Positions 17,814 through 29,666 of a stretch of 63,008 nucleotides of DNA are shown here, one piece after another; positions within the stretch are counted from its first letter, which is position 1; every line of letters begins with the position of its first letter. Under the pieces are notes generated by a model. The model made no database searches and was not told the DNA's origin. It saw only the letters and a list, made by a program, of their open reading frames with translations. Made by a program: the position numbers and the translations under genes. The DNA comes from Paenibacillus sp. TCA20 (GTDB lineage: Bacteria; Bacillota; Bacilli; Paenibacillales; Paenibacillaceae): the NCBI RefSeq assembly GCF_000732325.1, contig NZ_BBIW01000020.1, positions 1 to 63,008 of the forward strand, given 5' to 3'.

Positions 17814-20800
17814 ATGAAGATCAAAGATATGTTCGTTAGAGAAATCGATCGGGATATTAAAGGTGTTATCAAAGTTGGTCAAGCCGATGAAGAAAATATT
17901 AAGCAAGAACTTGAAGAATACGTGGTGACAAAGGAACTGCAAAAGCACTTTGCGGATTTCTTCTCAAGTTATAAGAAGGGGATTAACGGATACACCGATA
18001 AAATGGGTGTGTGGATTTCCGGCTTCTTCGGTAGCGGTAAATCCCACTTTCTGAAAATTCTATCGTATCTACTAGACAATAAAGAAGTGCAAGGTAAGAG
18101 AGCACTGGATTACTTCATAGAAGATAACAAAATCGTTGACTCCATGGTGCTGGCAGACATGAAACTTGCTGCTAGTGTTCCTACGGATGTCGTTCTGTTC
18201 AATATTGATTCCAAGAGTGAAATGACCGGAAAGCATTCCAAGGATGCCATTGTGTCCGTTTTTCTTAAAGTATTTAATGAAATGCAAGGGTTTTGCGGCT
18301 CCATTCCATTTCTGGCAGATTTGGAAAGGCAACTTGTTGAGGTAGACCGCTATGAAGAATTTAAGAACCTCTTTCAAGAGAATTTTGGTAAGCCGTGGGA
18401 AGAATCGCGGCATAAGTTTGATTTTATTCAAGACAGCATAGTGGAAGTACTAGCAGAAATGGGATTTATGAGCGAAGCCGCGGCTCGTAACTGGTGCGAG
18501 AAAGCATCGGAGCCATACTCCATTAGCATTGAACATTTTGCGCGTCTGGTGAAAGAATATATCGATCGGAAGAGGAGCAATCGCCACATTGTATTCCTCG
18601 TAGATGAGATTGGTCAGTACATAGGGGATGACTCGAAGCTGATGCTGAATTTGCAAACGGTAACCGAGGATCTAGGGACGGCATGCAATGGTAAGGTTTG
18701 GATTGTCGTTACCAGCCAACAAGACATTGATTCCATTACCAAGACGAAGGGGAACGACTTCTCCAAGATTCAAGGGCGGTTCGATACACGCTTGTCTCTT
18801 TCTTCAGCTAATGTCGATGAGGTAATCAAGAAGAGAATTCTGGATAAAAACACGACAGCCGAGCAGACGCTAAGATTACTGTACGAGCAGAAAGCCACCA
18901 TTATCAAGAACTTGATTGTCTTCAATGACGGCATCGAAAAGAAGCTATATGCAGACGACCGCGACTTTGCAGCTGTTTATCCTTTTGTGCCTTATCAATT
19001 CAATTTGCTAGGGAGCGTCCTGACCTCCATCAGAACTCACGGGGCATCGGGCAAGCATCTGGCTGAAGGCGAGCGATCCATGATTGCTTTGTTTAAGGAA
19101 TCGGCGGTAAAACTGATGGATCGTCCAGAAGGTACGTTAATCCCTTTTAATATGTTCTACGATGCGCTGCATCAATTCCTGGATCATAGCCATAAGGGCG
19201 TCATCAGCCGCGCAATGGATAACGATTATATTAACCCCGACAAGAAAGACGACTGCTTCGCGGTAAACGTATTGAAAACGTTGTTTATGATCAAGTATGT
19301 GAAAGAAATTAAAGCCAACATCGATAATATTACCAGTTTGATGATCGCGGATATAGATACTGACAGAATGGAATTGAAACAACAAGTAGAAGAAGCATTG
19401 AAAATTCTTGCCAATCAAACATTAATCCAGAAGAATGGCGATATCTACGTGTTCTTGACCAATGAAGAACAAGAGATAAACCGTGAAATTGACAGCCAGA
19501 ATGTGGAGATGGCGGAGGTTATCAGTAAAGTATCGGAACTCATCTATGATGATATTTTCAAAGGCGACAAATATCGTTACCCAGCCTTTAATGGCAGATA
19601 TAATTTTGCTTTCAATCGATTCGTGGATGACCGGCCGTATAAATCGAATCAGAGCCACGACATCGGAATACGGGTACTCACTCCGAGCAGCGATTATAGT
19701 ACCGATGAGACAACCTTGCGCATGATTTCGGGGCAGGGAAGAGAAATTCTAGTCGTACTCCCGAATGATTCCGCCTTTCTGGATGAAATCAGGAATGCTC
19801 TCAAAATTGAAAAATATCTGCGCTTGAATACTTCCAGCACATTGACCAAATTCGAACAAATCAAGGAAGCCAAGCGTGTGGAGATGCGTGAGAGAAATGG
19901 AAACGCGAAGTTATTCTTGAGCGAATCCTTGAAGAGTGCTGATATTTATGTGAATGGGGACAAAGCCCAGATTGCTTCAAAAGACATCACAGCAAGGATG
20001 AATGATGCACTTGGACGCCTCGTTTCGATCGTTTATCATAAACTGCCGTATATTGACACTCCCATGAGTGAAGCCAATATTCGCGCCATGTTCAAGAATG
20101 AAAACCAGATTACGCTTTCGTTGGACGGCACTACCGAACCGAACATCCATGCGTTAAACGATATGCTCAGTTTTATTTCCAATAATTCTTCCATGCACAC
20201 GAAAACATCCATGAAGAGTTTGATGGATCGTTTTATGAAAGCACCGTATGGTTTCGTGGAGGATGATATGGAATGGCTCGTCGCCAAACTTTTCAAGAAC
20301 GGCGATATCTCATTTACCGTGAATGGAACCAGTGTCACCTTGCTGAATAAATCGCAGGAAGAAATTATTAACTACGTTACCAAGAGGGATTTTGTCGAGA
20401 AGCTGTTGACTGAGCGAAGGGAAAGAGCATCCGACAACCAAAAGAAAGCTGTTCGCGAAGTCATGAAGGAATTATTCGGCACCTCTAGCGTCAATGAAGA
20501 TGATGATGCCATGATGCAGAGCTTCCAGAAGTACAGCAGGGATATATTGAATGAGCTAGAGAAATTTGAAATCATGTACCAGGCAAAGTCTTTCCCTGGG
20601 CAAAAAGTTGTCGCACTCGGAAAAAGTTTGCTTCGCGCCATTCTTCAGATTCAATCTCCGACGGAATTTTTCAAGAAGCTTCATGCGGATCGGGACGATT
20701 ACCTTGATTTTGCTGATGACTACGAACCGGTCAAATTATTCTTTGACGGGGAGCAAAAGAAGGTATTTGAAAAAGCTCTGAACTTAATGAACATCTACGA

Positions 20801-21425
20801 GGAAAGTAAGACCTTTATCGTAGAAGAAAAAGTCGAACAAGTTGTTAATGAAATAAAAGCGATCTTGAAAAAAGAATCTCCTTATAGTGAAATTCCTAAA
20901 TTGCCTGCATTACTGGATCAATTCACAGAGCTTTATGCGAAGTTATTGCAGGATATGGAAGCTCCCGTAATCACGGCGATAGAAGATGCCCGGAAACGAG
21001 TATTTGATGTATTGGATACAAAAGGATACAAAGACCAATTTTCTAGTCGCTTCCATCAACTTTTTCTTGAAATTACGGAAAAGGCTAGAACATGCAACAA
21101 TGTCGCGACCATGCAGAATATTAAAGTGGAAGCTGATGCGTTGAAAGTACGACTGTTAAATGAATTATCTAGAAAAGACGAGCAAATTGCGCGCGACAAG
21201 GTTAAAGAGGAAAGTGAGAAATATAATCAAAACAACACTGTGAATCCAGAGCCTATGCCTCAGCCGAAAATTAAGAAGAGAAAGAACATTAGTATTAAGA
21301 GTGTGAACCTTGCCGCATCTTGGCAGATTGAAACCCCGCAAGACGTTGACAAGTATATTGCTGCGCTTAAAGAACGAATCCTGAAAGAGTTGGATGCAGA
21401 CACGATCATCAATATCGAGTTTTAA
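17814..21425 (+). CDS. brxC: BrxC (DUF499-type AAA+ ATPase)
   Basis: 1203 aa, standard for BrxC/PglY. The Walker A GFFGSGKS is at about residues 70-77 and the Walker B IVFLVDEIGQYI is near 260. The N-terminal MKIKDMFVREIDRDIKGVIK is highly characteristic of type I BrxC. The C-terminal third is helical and charged, with coiled-coil-like stretches. BrxC is the large ATPase scaffold of BREX, probably coordinating PglX with other subunits. GGGAG precedes ATG 17814. The gene is uninterrupted. Confidence 0.92.
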   Translation: MKIKDMFVREIDRDIKGVIKVGQADEENIKQELEEYVVTKELQKHFADFFSSYKKGINGYTDKMGVWISGFFGSGKSHFLKILSYLLDNKEVQGKRALDYFIEDNKIVDSMVLADMKLAASVPTDVVLFNIDSKSEMTGKHSKDAIVSVFLKVFNEMQGFCGSIPFLADLERQLVEVDRYEEFKNLFQENFGKPWEESRHKFDFIQDSIVEVLAEMGFMSEAAARNWCEKASEPYSISIEHFARLVKEYIDRKRSNRHIVFLVDEIGQYIGDDSKLMLNLQTVTEDLGTACNGKVWIVVTSQQDIDSITKTKGNDFSKIQGRFDTRLSLSSANVDEVIKKRILDKNTTAEQTLRLLYEQKATIIKNLIVFNDGIEKKLYADDRDFAAVYPFVPYQFNLLGSVLTSIRTHGASGKHLAEGERSMIALFKESAVKLMDRPEGTLIPFNMFYDALHQFLDHSHKGVISRAMDNDYINPDKKDDCFAVNVLKTLFMIKYVKEIKANIDNITSLMIADIDTDRMELKQQVEEALKILANQTLIQKNGDIYVFLTNEEQEINREIDSQNVEMAEVISKVSELIYDDIFKGDKYRYPAFNGRYNFAFNRFVDDRPYKSNQSHDIGIRVLTPSSDYSTDETTLRMISGQGREILVVLPNDSAFLDEIRNALKIEKYLRLNTSSTLTKFEQIKEAKRVEMRERNGNAKLFLSESLKSADIYVNGDKAQIASKDITARMNDALGRLVSIVYHKLPYIDTPMSEANIRAMFKNENQITLSLDGTTEPNIHALNDMLSFISNNSSMHTKTSMKSLMDRFMKAPYGFVEDDMEWLVAKLFKNGDISFTVNGTSVTLLNKSQEEIINYVTKRDFVEKLLTERRERASDNQKKAVREVMKELFGTSSVNEDDDAMMQSFQKYSRDILNELEKFEIMYQAKSFPGQKVVALGKSLLRAILQIQSPTEFFKKLHADRDDYLDFADDYEPVKLFFDGEQKKVFEKALNLMNIYEESKTFIVEEKVEQVVNEIKAILKKESPYSEIPKLPALLDQFTELYAKLLQDMEAPVITAIEDARKRVFDVLDTKGYKDQFSSRFHQLFLEITEKARTCNNVATMQNIKVEADALKVRLLNELSRKDEQIARDKVKEESEKYNQNNTVNPEPMPQPKIKKRKNISIKSVNLAASWQIETPQDVDKYIAALKERILKELDADTIINIEF

Positions 21426-21439
21426 GGGAGACATTGCAG

Positions 21440-24400
21440 ATGAATAAGACCGCAATCAAAAACTTTGCCATATGGGCAAGAAAGAAGCTCATTGCAGATA
21501 TCACGTACAAGGCAGGGTTGTTGGGGATTACGGAGAAGGGGATTGGAAATCCCCTCCCGCAATCTACGAAGGATGTTCAGTTTTTTGACATTGGAGCCAT
21601 GGAACCTTATTCCATCAAAAATGTGGAAATTGAGCAACGCAAGCATTTGGTTGATATCATACAACAAAAAGAAAAGCAGTCTGATTATAAAACGGCTTAT
21701 AATAGCGTCATTGAAGAGGTTGCCTATACCTGGTTTAACCGACTTATTGCTGTGCGTTTTATGGAAGTGAACGATTATTTGCCTTCAAGAAGCAGGGTTT
21801 TATCTTCGGAGAGCAGTTCCAAGATTGAACCGGACTTGGTGACATCTCCTTTTGATGCAGATTTGGATTATACACCTTATGAGAAAGATCGAATCATTCA
21901 GTTGAAAAATGAAAATAAGTTGGACGAACTGTTCAGGATGCTATTTATCAAACAGTGTAATTCACTGAATGCAATTTTGCCTGAACTGTTTCAGCAAACG
22001 AATGACTATACTGAACTGCTGATGAATGTGTCCTTTACGGATAAGGATGGTGTTGTGTATCGATTGGTACACGATATTCCGGAAGATGATTTCAACGTGG
22101 GAAAAGAGGGGCAGGTTGAAATTATTGGGTGGTTATATCAATACTACAACACAGAGCCGAAAGACGAAACCTTCGCATTGCTGAAGAAGAACGTCAAAAT
22201 TACGAAGGAGCGAATTCCAGCCGCTACTCAGTTGTTTACACCGGATTGGATTGTTCGATATATGGTTGAAAACAGCCTGGGCCGTCTTTGGTTAGAAGGT
22301 CACCCGAACGACGAACTAAAAGCTAAATGGAAATATTACTTAGACGAGGCTGAGCAGGAACCGGAAGTGCAGGTGCAACTGGACTGGATTCGGGAAGAGT
22401 ACAAGAACATCAAGCTGGAAGATATTAAGGTTATTGATCCATGCATGGGCAGTGGCCATATTCTGGTATACGCTTTTGATGTACTTATGCAGATTTATGA
22501 GAGCTATGGATACAGCCAGCGTGATGCTGCCAGGAGTATTATTGAACACAACTTATACGGACTGGATATTGATAACCGAGCTTACCAACTTGCATATTTC
22601 GCTGTAATGATGAAAGCTAGACAATACAACCGTCGAATTTTGGATGGTGAAACTAAGTGTCATCTTTACACGATTCAGGAGAGCAACGAGTTAAATCGAG
22701 GACACCTTGATTATTTTGGTCATGGTATGATAGATATGGAACGAAAAGTTGCCCTAAACGAGACGTGCTACTTATTGGATACTTTGAAAGATGCTAAAGA
22801 GTATGGTTCAATATTGAAAGTTAAGGACTTGAACTGGGGAAAATTGCATGAGTTTATTGATAATCTAAGTTTTAACGGTCAGATGAGTCTCGAAACATTT
22901 GGATTAGTGGAAAGTCAAACCCAGCTTCGTCAGATGGTGGAGTTTATGGAAGTTTTGGCAGGAAAGTACGATGTGGTGGCTACGAATCCTCCTTATATGG
23001 GAAGTAGTGGGATGGATTTCAGGCTTTTAGAATATATAAAAATTAATTTTCCAGATAGCAAGACAGATTTATTTGCGGTGTTTATCGAAAGATGTAATCA
23101 ATATGTTAAAAGAGAAGGTTATCTTTCGATGATTACACAAAACGCATGGATGTTTCTATCAAGTTACGAGAATTTACGAAAAAAATATTATTAAATGATA
23201 TTGTGAATATGGCTCATTTAGGGCCGAGGGCTTTTGATGCAATTGGTGGTGAAATTGTCCAAACGACAGCATTTGTAATAAGGCCAAGACAGATATCTAG
23301 ATATAGAAGTGAATATATAAGGCTTGTTGATGTAGTTGGTGAAAACGAAAAAAAAGATGCTTTTTTGTCCGGAAATCGAAAGTATACTGCACCAAAAGAG
23401 TATTTTTATCAAATACCGGGGATACCAATTGCTTACTGGATCACCAAAAAAGCAGTATTAGCTTTTGGAAGTTATGAAAAAATTAAAGAAATTTTACTGC
23501 CTAAACAAGGAACATCTACCGGAAATGATGAAAAATTTGTAAGGTATTGGCATGAAATAAACGCATCATTGTTTTCAAATGCAATGACATCAATCGAGGA
23601 AGCTATTAATTCGGGTTACAAATATTTCCCCTTAGATAAAGGGGGCGAATATAGAAAATGGTTTGGAAATAATGAAAAAGTGATTAAAATGGACCGAAAG
23701 AGCTATGATGAATTGCTTCTTTTAGGAAATCATCTTCCTTCAAGGCAATATTATTTTCGTGAAGGTTTAACATGGTCAAAAATCGCCTCAGAGCTTTCGG
23801 TAAGATATGATCCTCAAGGTTTCGTGTTTAGTTCGGTAGGGCTTAAAGGATTTCCTGATAAAAGAAATATATATGCAGTACTCTCTTATATGAATAGTAA
23901 AGTATGTAGATACTTTACAAATATTATTTCACCAGGACTTAGTATTATTAGTGGGGATATAGAGAAACTTCCTTATAGTATAATAGAGAGTAATGAAATA
24001 GATCAACTAACAAAAGAAAATATATCATTATCTAAAAAAGAATGGGATGCTTATGAAGTTAGTTGGGACTTTGTTCGACATCCTTTCTTGGGCGTGCATA
24101 TAGGGTCTAGTCGTCTGGAGCAAATATTCATAGCATGGGATGATTTTATCGCAGAACTTATATTAAAGCTAAAAGGTAACGAAGAAGAACTTAACCGAAT
24201 TTTTATTAAAATTTACGGATTGCAAGATGAACTGTCTCCTGAAGTCGAAGAGAAAGATGTAACCATCCGAAAAGCAGACTTAGGCCGTGATGTTCGTTCA
24301 TTTCTCTCATATGCCGTTGGCTGTATGTTTGGTCGTTACAGTCTTAATTTCGAAGGATTAGCTTATGCCGGTGGTGACTGGGATGACAGCAAATACACCA

Positions 24401-25017
24401 CCTTCATACCGGATAAAGATAATGTTATCCCGATTACCGACGAAGAATACTTCGAGGACGATATTGTTGGTTTGTTCTGCGCATTCCTGAAAAAATCATT
24501 TGGTTCGGATACGCTCGAAGAAAATCTTGACTTTATCGCCAAAGCACTTGGTAACAAAGGAAATACTTCTAGAGAAGTAATTCGGAATTACTTTCTTAAA
24601 GACTTCTTTAAAGACCATTGCAAGGTTTATCAAAAACGTCCAATCTACTGGCTCTATGATAGTGGGAAGGAAGACGGCTTCAAGGCTTTGATCTACATGC
24701 ACCGTTATAACGAGGATACCATCGGCAACTTGCGGATTGACTATCTGCATCGGATGCAGCGTGTCTACGAGAGCGAGATCACGCGGATGCAGGAGACCAT
24801 TGACAACAGCAATAATGCGCGGGAAGTAGCCGCGGCAACGAAACGAAAGGAAAAGCTGATCCGGCAGTTGAAAGAAACCAAAGAATATGACGAAAAGATT
24901 GCACATCTAGCGCTTGCACGCATACCGATTGATCTGGACGATGGTCTGAAAGTCAATTACGATAAAGTGCAGACGGGAACAGACGGCAAGAAGCTGGATG
25001 TGCTGGCGAAGATTTAA
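21440..25017 (+). pseudogene. pglX: PglX BREX adenine methyltransferase, frameshifted in an A7 run
   Basis: PglX methylates N6 of adenine at the BREX site to mark self DNA, and also supports restriction. The 5' frame ends at 23194 and the 3' frame resumes by 23146. Joining them gives about 1192 aa, normal for PglX. Motif I (DPCMGSGH, ~333) and the NPPY motif (~516) lie in the 5' part; the target-recognition region and C-terminus lie in the 3' part. The break is the A7 run at 23179-23185: one more A, or a -1 slip, gives LRKKILLND and reads on in frame. From about 23.0 to 24.1 kb the gene is markedly AT-rich, suggesting an exchanged recognition module. I prefer ATG 21440 (AAGGGAG upstream) to TTG 21434. 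It is either phase-OFF, rescued by slippage, or a sequencing artefact. Confidence 0.88.
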
Positions 25018-25041
25018 TCATGATGGGAAGGAGCGGGTCGT

Positions 25042-27564
25042 ATGGCTGAACTGAATTTGAAACAAATTGCCGACAAGTTGAATGCCGAGTTCACTGGCGA
25101 AACCCGCAAACTGGTATTCTGGTATGACGATAAAGCTGAATTTTCTGAAGACGTTCATACTCTTGAATTAAATAATGCTAAACTGTATCGTTTGGAGCCC
25201 GACAACCAGTTTTATACCAAGTACTTTCTGGAACGGTTGGATCGAACAACGAATTATTTGATTTATGCACCGTTCCCCAAACCGCACGTTCGGGATAATC
25301 ATCTGGCCGATACCATTAAATATTCCAAAGAATTTTTTGCCGATCGTGCTTCTCTGCTATCTGTTGACCTCGGAATTGATGAGAAGTATAAGCCGCTCAT
25401 CCAGAAATATATTAAATTCTTTGGGGCAAAAGACAGGACTCAACGGTTTTATGATTTAGAGATTGAAAACTTTACTAAAGACACCATTGAAATTGCTCTG
25501 ATGAGCGTACTTTGCAAAACACGAACAGCTTCCTTCGAGGAAGTTGTTCGTGTCGTCTTAACAGATAGCGGCTTGCAGGGCAACAAATTTCTTGCAGATT
25601 TTGAAAAGTACGATCTCCTTCCTGCTTACTGGCGACTTTGTGAGGACTATTTTGATTATACGGATTCCAATCCGACGCTTGAGAAGCTGGTCGTTACCAT
25701 GTTCGTTACCTACACGGATCGGTATATCGATACCGAACTTCCTAAGGCTTGGAAAAGCTTTGTTTCTTATAAGTCCGGCAATATTATTGCTTTCTTGGAC
25801 AACCTGATGAATAGTTTGCTCTACCGTGATAGATATAACGAATTATCCGAGATTGTGGCCACGGGATTGAATGCCGCTTCTACCTTGGAATCCGTAAACG
25901 TCGAAGATTTGTTGCGATGCGATGCATTTTCGTTTATTGATCAAATGATTATTCGTTGGATTGTGGGGCGGCTCTTGGTTGAGGATACTGGTGCTCATCT
26001 GAAAGGAATGACCATCCCGCTGATCTGCCAAGAACGGAGAAAGCGGCATTTTGGAGATATCTACAAAGAACAGTATCATCTAATGGAACATGCCTATTTT
26101 CTGATTTTACAAGCGAAATATCACTGCCCCGAAGATTTCAAGGGGATTGTCAGCCAATACTGCAAAACTGACTATCTTATGGATACGCATTATCGATATT
26201 TCTACACCTATTTCGACAAACTTAAGGACAATGTTGCATTCGAGCGACTGCGTGATCTGATTGAGAACATCTATACCAATAAATATTTGGCTGAAATCAT
26301 TTCAAAGTGGAACGCGGTTATTGATTGCGATGAATCTATTACGGTATTGCCGTTACAGAGGGATTTCTACTCTCGATATGTTCGCAACAGCAAAGAACGT
26401 GTAGTCATCATTATATCCGATGCTATGCGTTATGAGACGGGCCGTTCATTGTTTGCGAGATTACAGGATGATGAGAAATGTACTGTGAAATTTGAATCTA
26501 TGCTTGGTGTATTGCCATCGTATACGCGGCTTGGAATGGCGGCACTCCTTCCACACAAAACAATAGAAATGACAGAGGATTACCGTGTACTGGTGGATGG
26601 GGCATCTTGTGATGATCTGAAGCAGCGTGAAGCTCTGCTACAACGCTATAATCCTAATAGCCGCTGCATTCAATATGACGACCTCAAATTGATGAAAAGA
26701 GATGCGATCCGTCAGTTATTTGTCGGGATGGACGTCATCTATATTTATCATAATCAAATTGATGCCCGCGGCGATAAAGCTAATACTGAGAACGAGGTTT
26801 TTACTGCTTGTGAGGAAGCTATAAATGAAATCCACGATCTGATTCGCCAGCTCACAGACCATGTAAGTGCTACTCATTATATCGTAACTGCGGATCACGG
26901 GTTTATCTATAAGCGCGACAAGCTGCAGGAAAGCGATAAGATCGCGAATATTTCCGAGAAAGGATCGTTTGTTAACCGGCGTTTTATTGTATCCGATCAA
27001 TCAATTCTGGGGGATGGTATTGCTTCTTTGCCATTAAGCCGAATTCTTGGCAATCATGATACCAAAGTGGTATCATTCCCGATTAGTTCTAACGTGTTCA
27101 AGGTAGCTGGCGGTGGTCAGAACTATGTACATGGCGGGTCATCCCCGCAGGAAATGATTATTCCAGTGCTGGATATTAAAACGGAAAAAGGGCATAAAGA
27201 GACGAGAACCATCCAGATTGCGCTGATCAGTATGGTTCAGAAAATTACGAACTTGATTACAACCCTTGATTTCATTCAGAACGAGCCGATTAGTGATGTC
27301 CTGAAGGGAACAAGTTTCAAGATTTTATTCATATCCGAAGACAACGAGAAGATTTCTAACGAGAACATTTATATTGCAGATAAGAAAGATGCTGACCCGC
27401 AAAAACGAATGTTCCGCCTCCGCTTTAATTTTAAAAATAAACAATACGATAAGTCGAAACGACATTATCTTGTTGCATTTGATGAAACAAATGACCTGGA
27501 AGTCCTTCGCCATGAGGTAGTGTTGGATATTGCTTTTGCAAATGACTTTGGATTCAATGTATAG
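25042..27564 (+). CDS. pglZ: PglZ (BREX alkaline-phosphatase-superfamily protein)
   Basis: 840 aa with the PglZ domain. Metal-binding signatures are IISDAMRYETG near residue 455 and TADHGFIYKRDK near residue 617. The N-terminal KLVFWYDD and LYAPFPKP-like segments are typical. PglZ is essential for BREX; recent work on the family points to a metal-dependent hydrolase or nuclease fold. AAGGAG precedes ATG 25042. The gene follows pglX by 24 nt and precedes brxL by 11 nt. It looks complete. Confidence 0.92.
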   Translation: MAELNLKQIADKLNAEFTGETRKLVFWYDDKAEFSEDVHTLELNNAKLYRLEPDNQFYTKYFLERLDRTTNYLIYAPFPKPHVRDNHLADTIKYSKEFFADRASLLSVDLGIDEKYKPLIQKYIKFFGAKDRTQRFYDLEIENFTKDTIEIALMSVLCKTRTASFEEVVRVVLTDSGLQGNKFLADFEKYDLLPAYWRLCEDYFDYTDSNPTLEKLVVTMFVTYTDRYIDTELPKAWKSFVSYKSGNIIAFLDNLMNSLLYRDRYNELSEIVATGLNAASTLESVNVEDLLRCDAFSFIDQMIIRWIVGRLLVEDTGAHLKGMTIPLICQERRKRHFGDIYKEQYHLMEHAYFLILQAKYHCPEDFKGIVSQYCKTDYLMDTHYRYFYTYFDKLKDNVAFERLRDLIENIYTNKYLAEIISKWNAVIDCDESITVLPLQRDFYSRYVRNSKERVVIIISDAMRYETGRSLFARLQDDEKCTVKFESMLGVLPSYTRLGMAALLPHKTIEMTEDYRVLVDGASCDDLKQREALLQRYNPNSRCIQYDDLKLMKRDAIRQLFVGMDVIYIYHNQIDARGDKANTENEVFTACEEAINEIHDLIRQLTDHVSATHYIVTADHGFIYKRDKLQESDKIANISEKGSFVNRRFIVSDQSILGDGIASLPLSRILGNHDTKVVSFPISSNVFKVAGGGQNYVHGGSSPQEMIIPVLDIKTEKGHKETRTIQIALISMVQKITNLITTLDFIQNEPISDVLKGTSFKILFISEDNEKISNENIYIADKKDADPQKRMFRLRFNFKNKQYDKSKRHYLVAFDETNDLEVLRHEVVLDIAFANDFGFNV

Positions 27565-27575
27565 GTGGTGAGTAT

Positions 27576-29639
27576 GTGATCGACGACGTTCATCAGGGGA
27601 CGGATGGCCAATCGGAAATGATAGAAAAATTGAAAACTTGGTTCTCAGGGAAAATTGTCAGGAAAGATCTGACCAAGAGAATCAAAGAAGGAGCTAACGT
27701 TCCGGTCTACGTATTGGAATATTTGCTCGGGATGTACTGTTCATCAATGGATGAAGAAGAGATTGAAGCCGGGGTCGTTAATGTAAAACTAATCTTGGCC
27801 GAAAACTATGTACGTCCGGATGAAGCGCAGAAGATTATTTCCAAGCTGCGCGAACGTGGCAGCTATACTGTAATTGATAAGGTTTCTGTCAAATTAAATT
27901 ATAAGAATGATATCTACGAATCCGAATTTTCCAATCTTGGAATTAAAGGGGTTCCTATTGCAGAAACACACGTTTCCGACTATGAGCGACTTCTCTGCGG
28001 GGGGATTTGGTGTATTGTCCAACTGGAATATTTTTATGATGAAGCCGACAAAAATCGCTGCCCGTTCATTATCCGCAAGCTGACACCCATACAGATGCCG
28101 AGTTTGGATATCGAGGAAGTCAAGCATGCAAGAGCCCATTTTACCGACGATGAATGGATTGATCTTGTTTTAAGAAGCACAGGGATGGAGCCTTCACAAT
28201 TTAATAAACGGGTCAAATGGCTGCATTTGGCTAGATTGATTCCACTTATAGAAAATAACTACAACCTGTGCGAACTCGGGCCAAGAGGAACGGGGAAATC
28301 CCATATTTATAAAGAAATTAGCCCCAATAGTATACTTGTCTCCGGAGGGCAGACTACAGTAGCCAATTTATTCTACAACATGGGCAGCAAAACGGTGGGG
28401 CTCGTTGGTTTGTGGGATTGTGTAGCGTTCGATGAAGTGGCCGGTATCAAGTTTAAAGATCAAGACGGCGTACAAATCATGAAAGATTATATGGCTTCTG
28501 GTTCTTTCGCAAGAGGCAAGGAGGAGAAGAATGCCTATGCTTCCATGACATTCGTTGGCAACATTAATCAAAGTGTCGACGTAGTATTAAAGACGTCACA
28601 CTTGTTTGATCCGTTCCCAGATGCAATGGCTAACGATTCTGCATTCCTTGATCGCATGCATTGCTATATTCCCGGTTGGGAAATCCCTAAGTATCGGCCT
28701 GAATATTTTACGAATGATTACGGTTTTATTACGGACTACTTTGCGGAGATCATGCGTGAGCTTCGTAAAATCTCCTACGGAGATGCATTTGAGAAATTTT
28801 TTAAGTTGGGTAATAATCTGAACCAGCGAGATGTAATCGCGGTAAGAAGAACGGTGTCAGGATTAACCAAATTGATTTACCCCAACGGGCAATTCACCAA
28901 AGAGAATGTTGAGGAAATTCTGAGATTCGCTTTGGAAATGCGCAGAAGAGTAAAAGAGCAGTTGAAAAAGATAGGCGGCATGGAATTCTATGATGTGAAT
29001 TTTTCGTATATCGATCAAGAAACTTTCAACGAGGAATTTGTACCAGTTCCAGAGCAGGGAGGCGGCAAACTAATCCCAGAGGGAATGGGCAAGCCCGGTC
29101 ATATTTACACGGTATCGCATGGAAAGTCTGGTATGATTGGGGTCTACAAATTAGAGATGCAAATGACCTCGGGTACTGGAAAATTTGAGAAAACAGGTCT
29201 TGGTTCGGATCGTGAAGCCAGGGAAGCTGTTGATACGGCGTATCGGTACTTAAAAGCGAATGGTAAAAATATTAGTGGATCGATTAGTACGACCACAAAG
29301 GATTACCTCATGCACATCCAAGACATGAACGGTATTGGCATGACCAAGTATCTGACCTTACCTGCTGTAGTAGCTATATGTTCGGTAGCCTTGAATAAAC
29401 CTGCTCTAGGTTCCTCCGTAGTGTTGGGTGACTTAAGTATCGGTGGCACGATCATGAAAGTCGAAGAACTGGCGAATACATTGCAGGTTTGCTTGGACAG
29501 CGGAGCCAAGAAGGTCTTGATTCCAATTACATCAGCAGTTGATCTTGGAACTGTCCCGTCTGAATTGATTGGCTGCTTCAATATTATCTTCTACCAGAGT
29601 GCGGAAGATGCTGTGTTTAAGGCATTAGGGGTTGAGTGA
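27576..29639 (+). CDS. brxL: BrxL (Lon-like AAA+ protein)
   Basis: 687 aa. An AAA+ module (ELGPRGTGKSHI near residue 232, VAFDEVAG near 285) is followed by a C-terminal Lon-protease-like domain with PALGSSVVLGDLSIGG and SGAKKVLIP, in the S16 Ser/Lys positions. BrxL assembles as a DNA-binding barrel needed for type I BREX restriction. The start is GTG 27576 behind AGGTGGTGAG. This is the last BREX gene; no terminator is obvious before the next promoter at 29672. Confidence 0.92.
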   Translation: MIDDVHQGTDGQSEMIEKLKTWFSGKIVRKDLTKRIKEGANVPVYVLEYLLGMYCSSMDEEEIEAGVVNVKLILAENYVRPDEAQKIISKLRERGSYTVIDKVSVKLNYKNDIYESEFSNLGIKGVPIAETHVSDYERLLCGGIWCIVQLEYFYDEADKNRCPFIIRKLTPIQMPSLDIEEVKHARAHFTDDEWIDLVLRSTGMEPSQFNKRVKWLHLARLIPLIENNYNLCELGPRGTGKSHIYKEISPNSILVSGGQTTVANLFYNMGSKTVGLVGLWDCVAFDEVAGIKFKDQDGVQIMKDYMASGSFARGKEEKNAYASMTFVGNINQSVDVVLKTSHLFDPFPDAMANDSAFLDRMHCYIPGWEIPKYRPEYFTNDYGFITDYFAEIMRELRKISYGDAFEKFFKLGNNLNQRDVIAVRRTVSGLTKLIYPNGQFTKENVEEILRFALEMRRRVKEQLKKIGGMEFYDVNFSYIDQETFNEEFVPVPEQGGGKLIPEGMGKPGHIYTVSHGKSGMIGVYKLEMQMTSGTGKFEKTGLGSDREAREAVDTAYRYLKANGKNISGSISTTTKDYLMHIQDMNGIGMTKYLTLPAVVAICSVALNKPALGSSVVLGDLSIGGTIMKVEELANTLQVCLDSGAKKVLIPITSAVDLGTVPSELIGCFNIIFYQSAEDAVFKALGVE

Positions 29640-29666
29640 ACGAGAGTCACAATTTTTTGTCGAATT

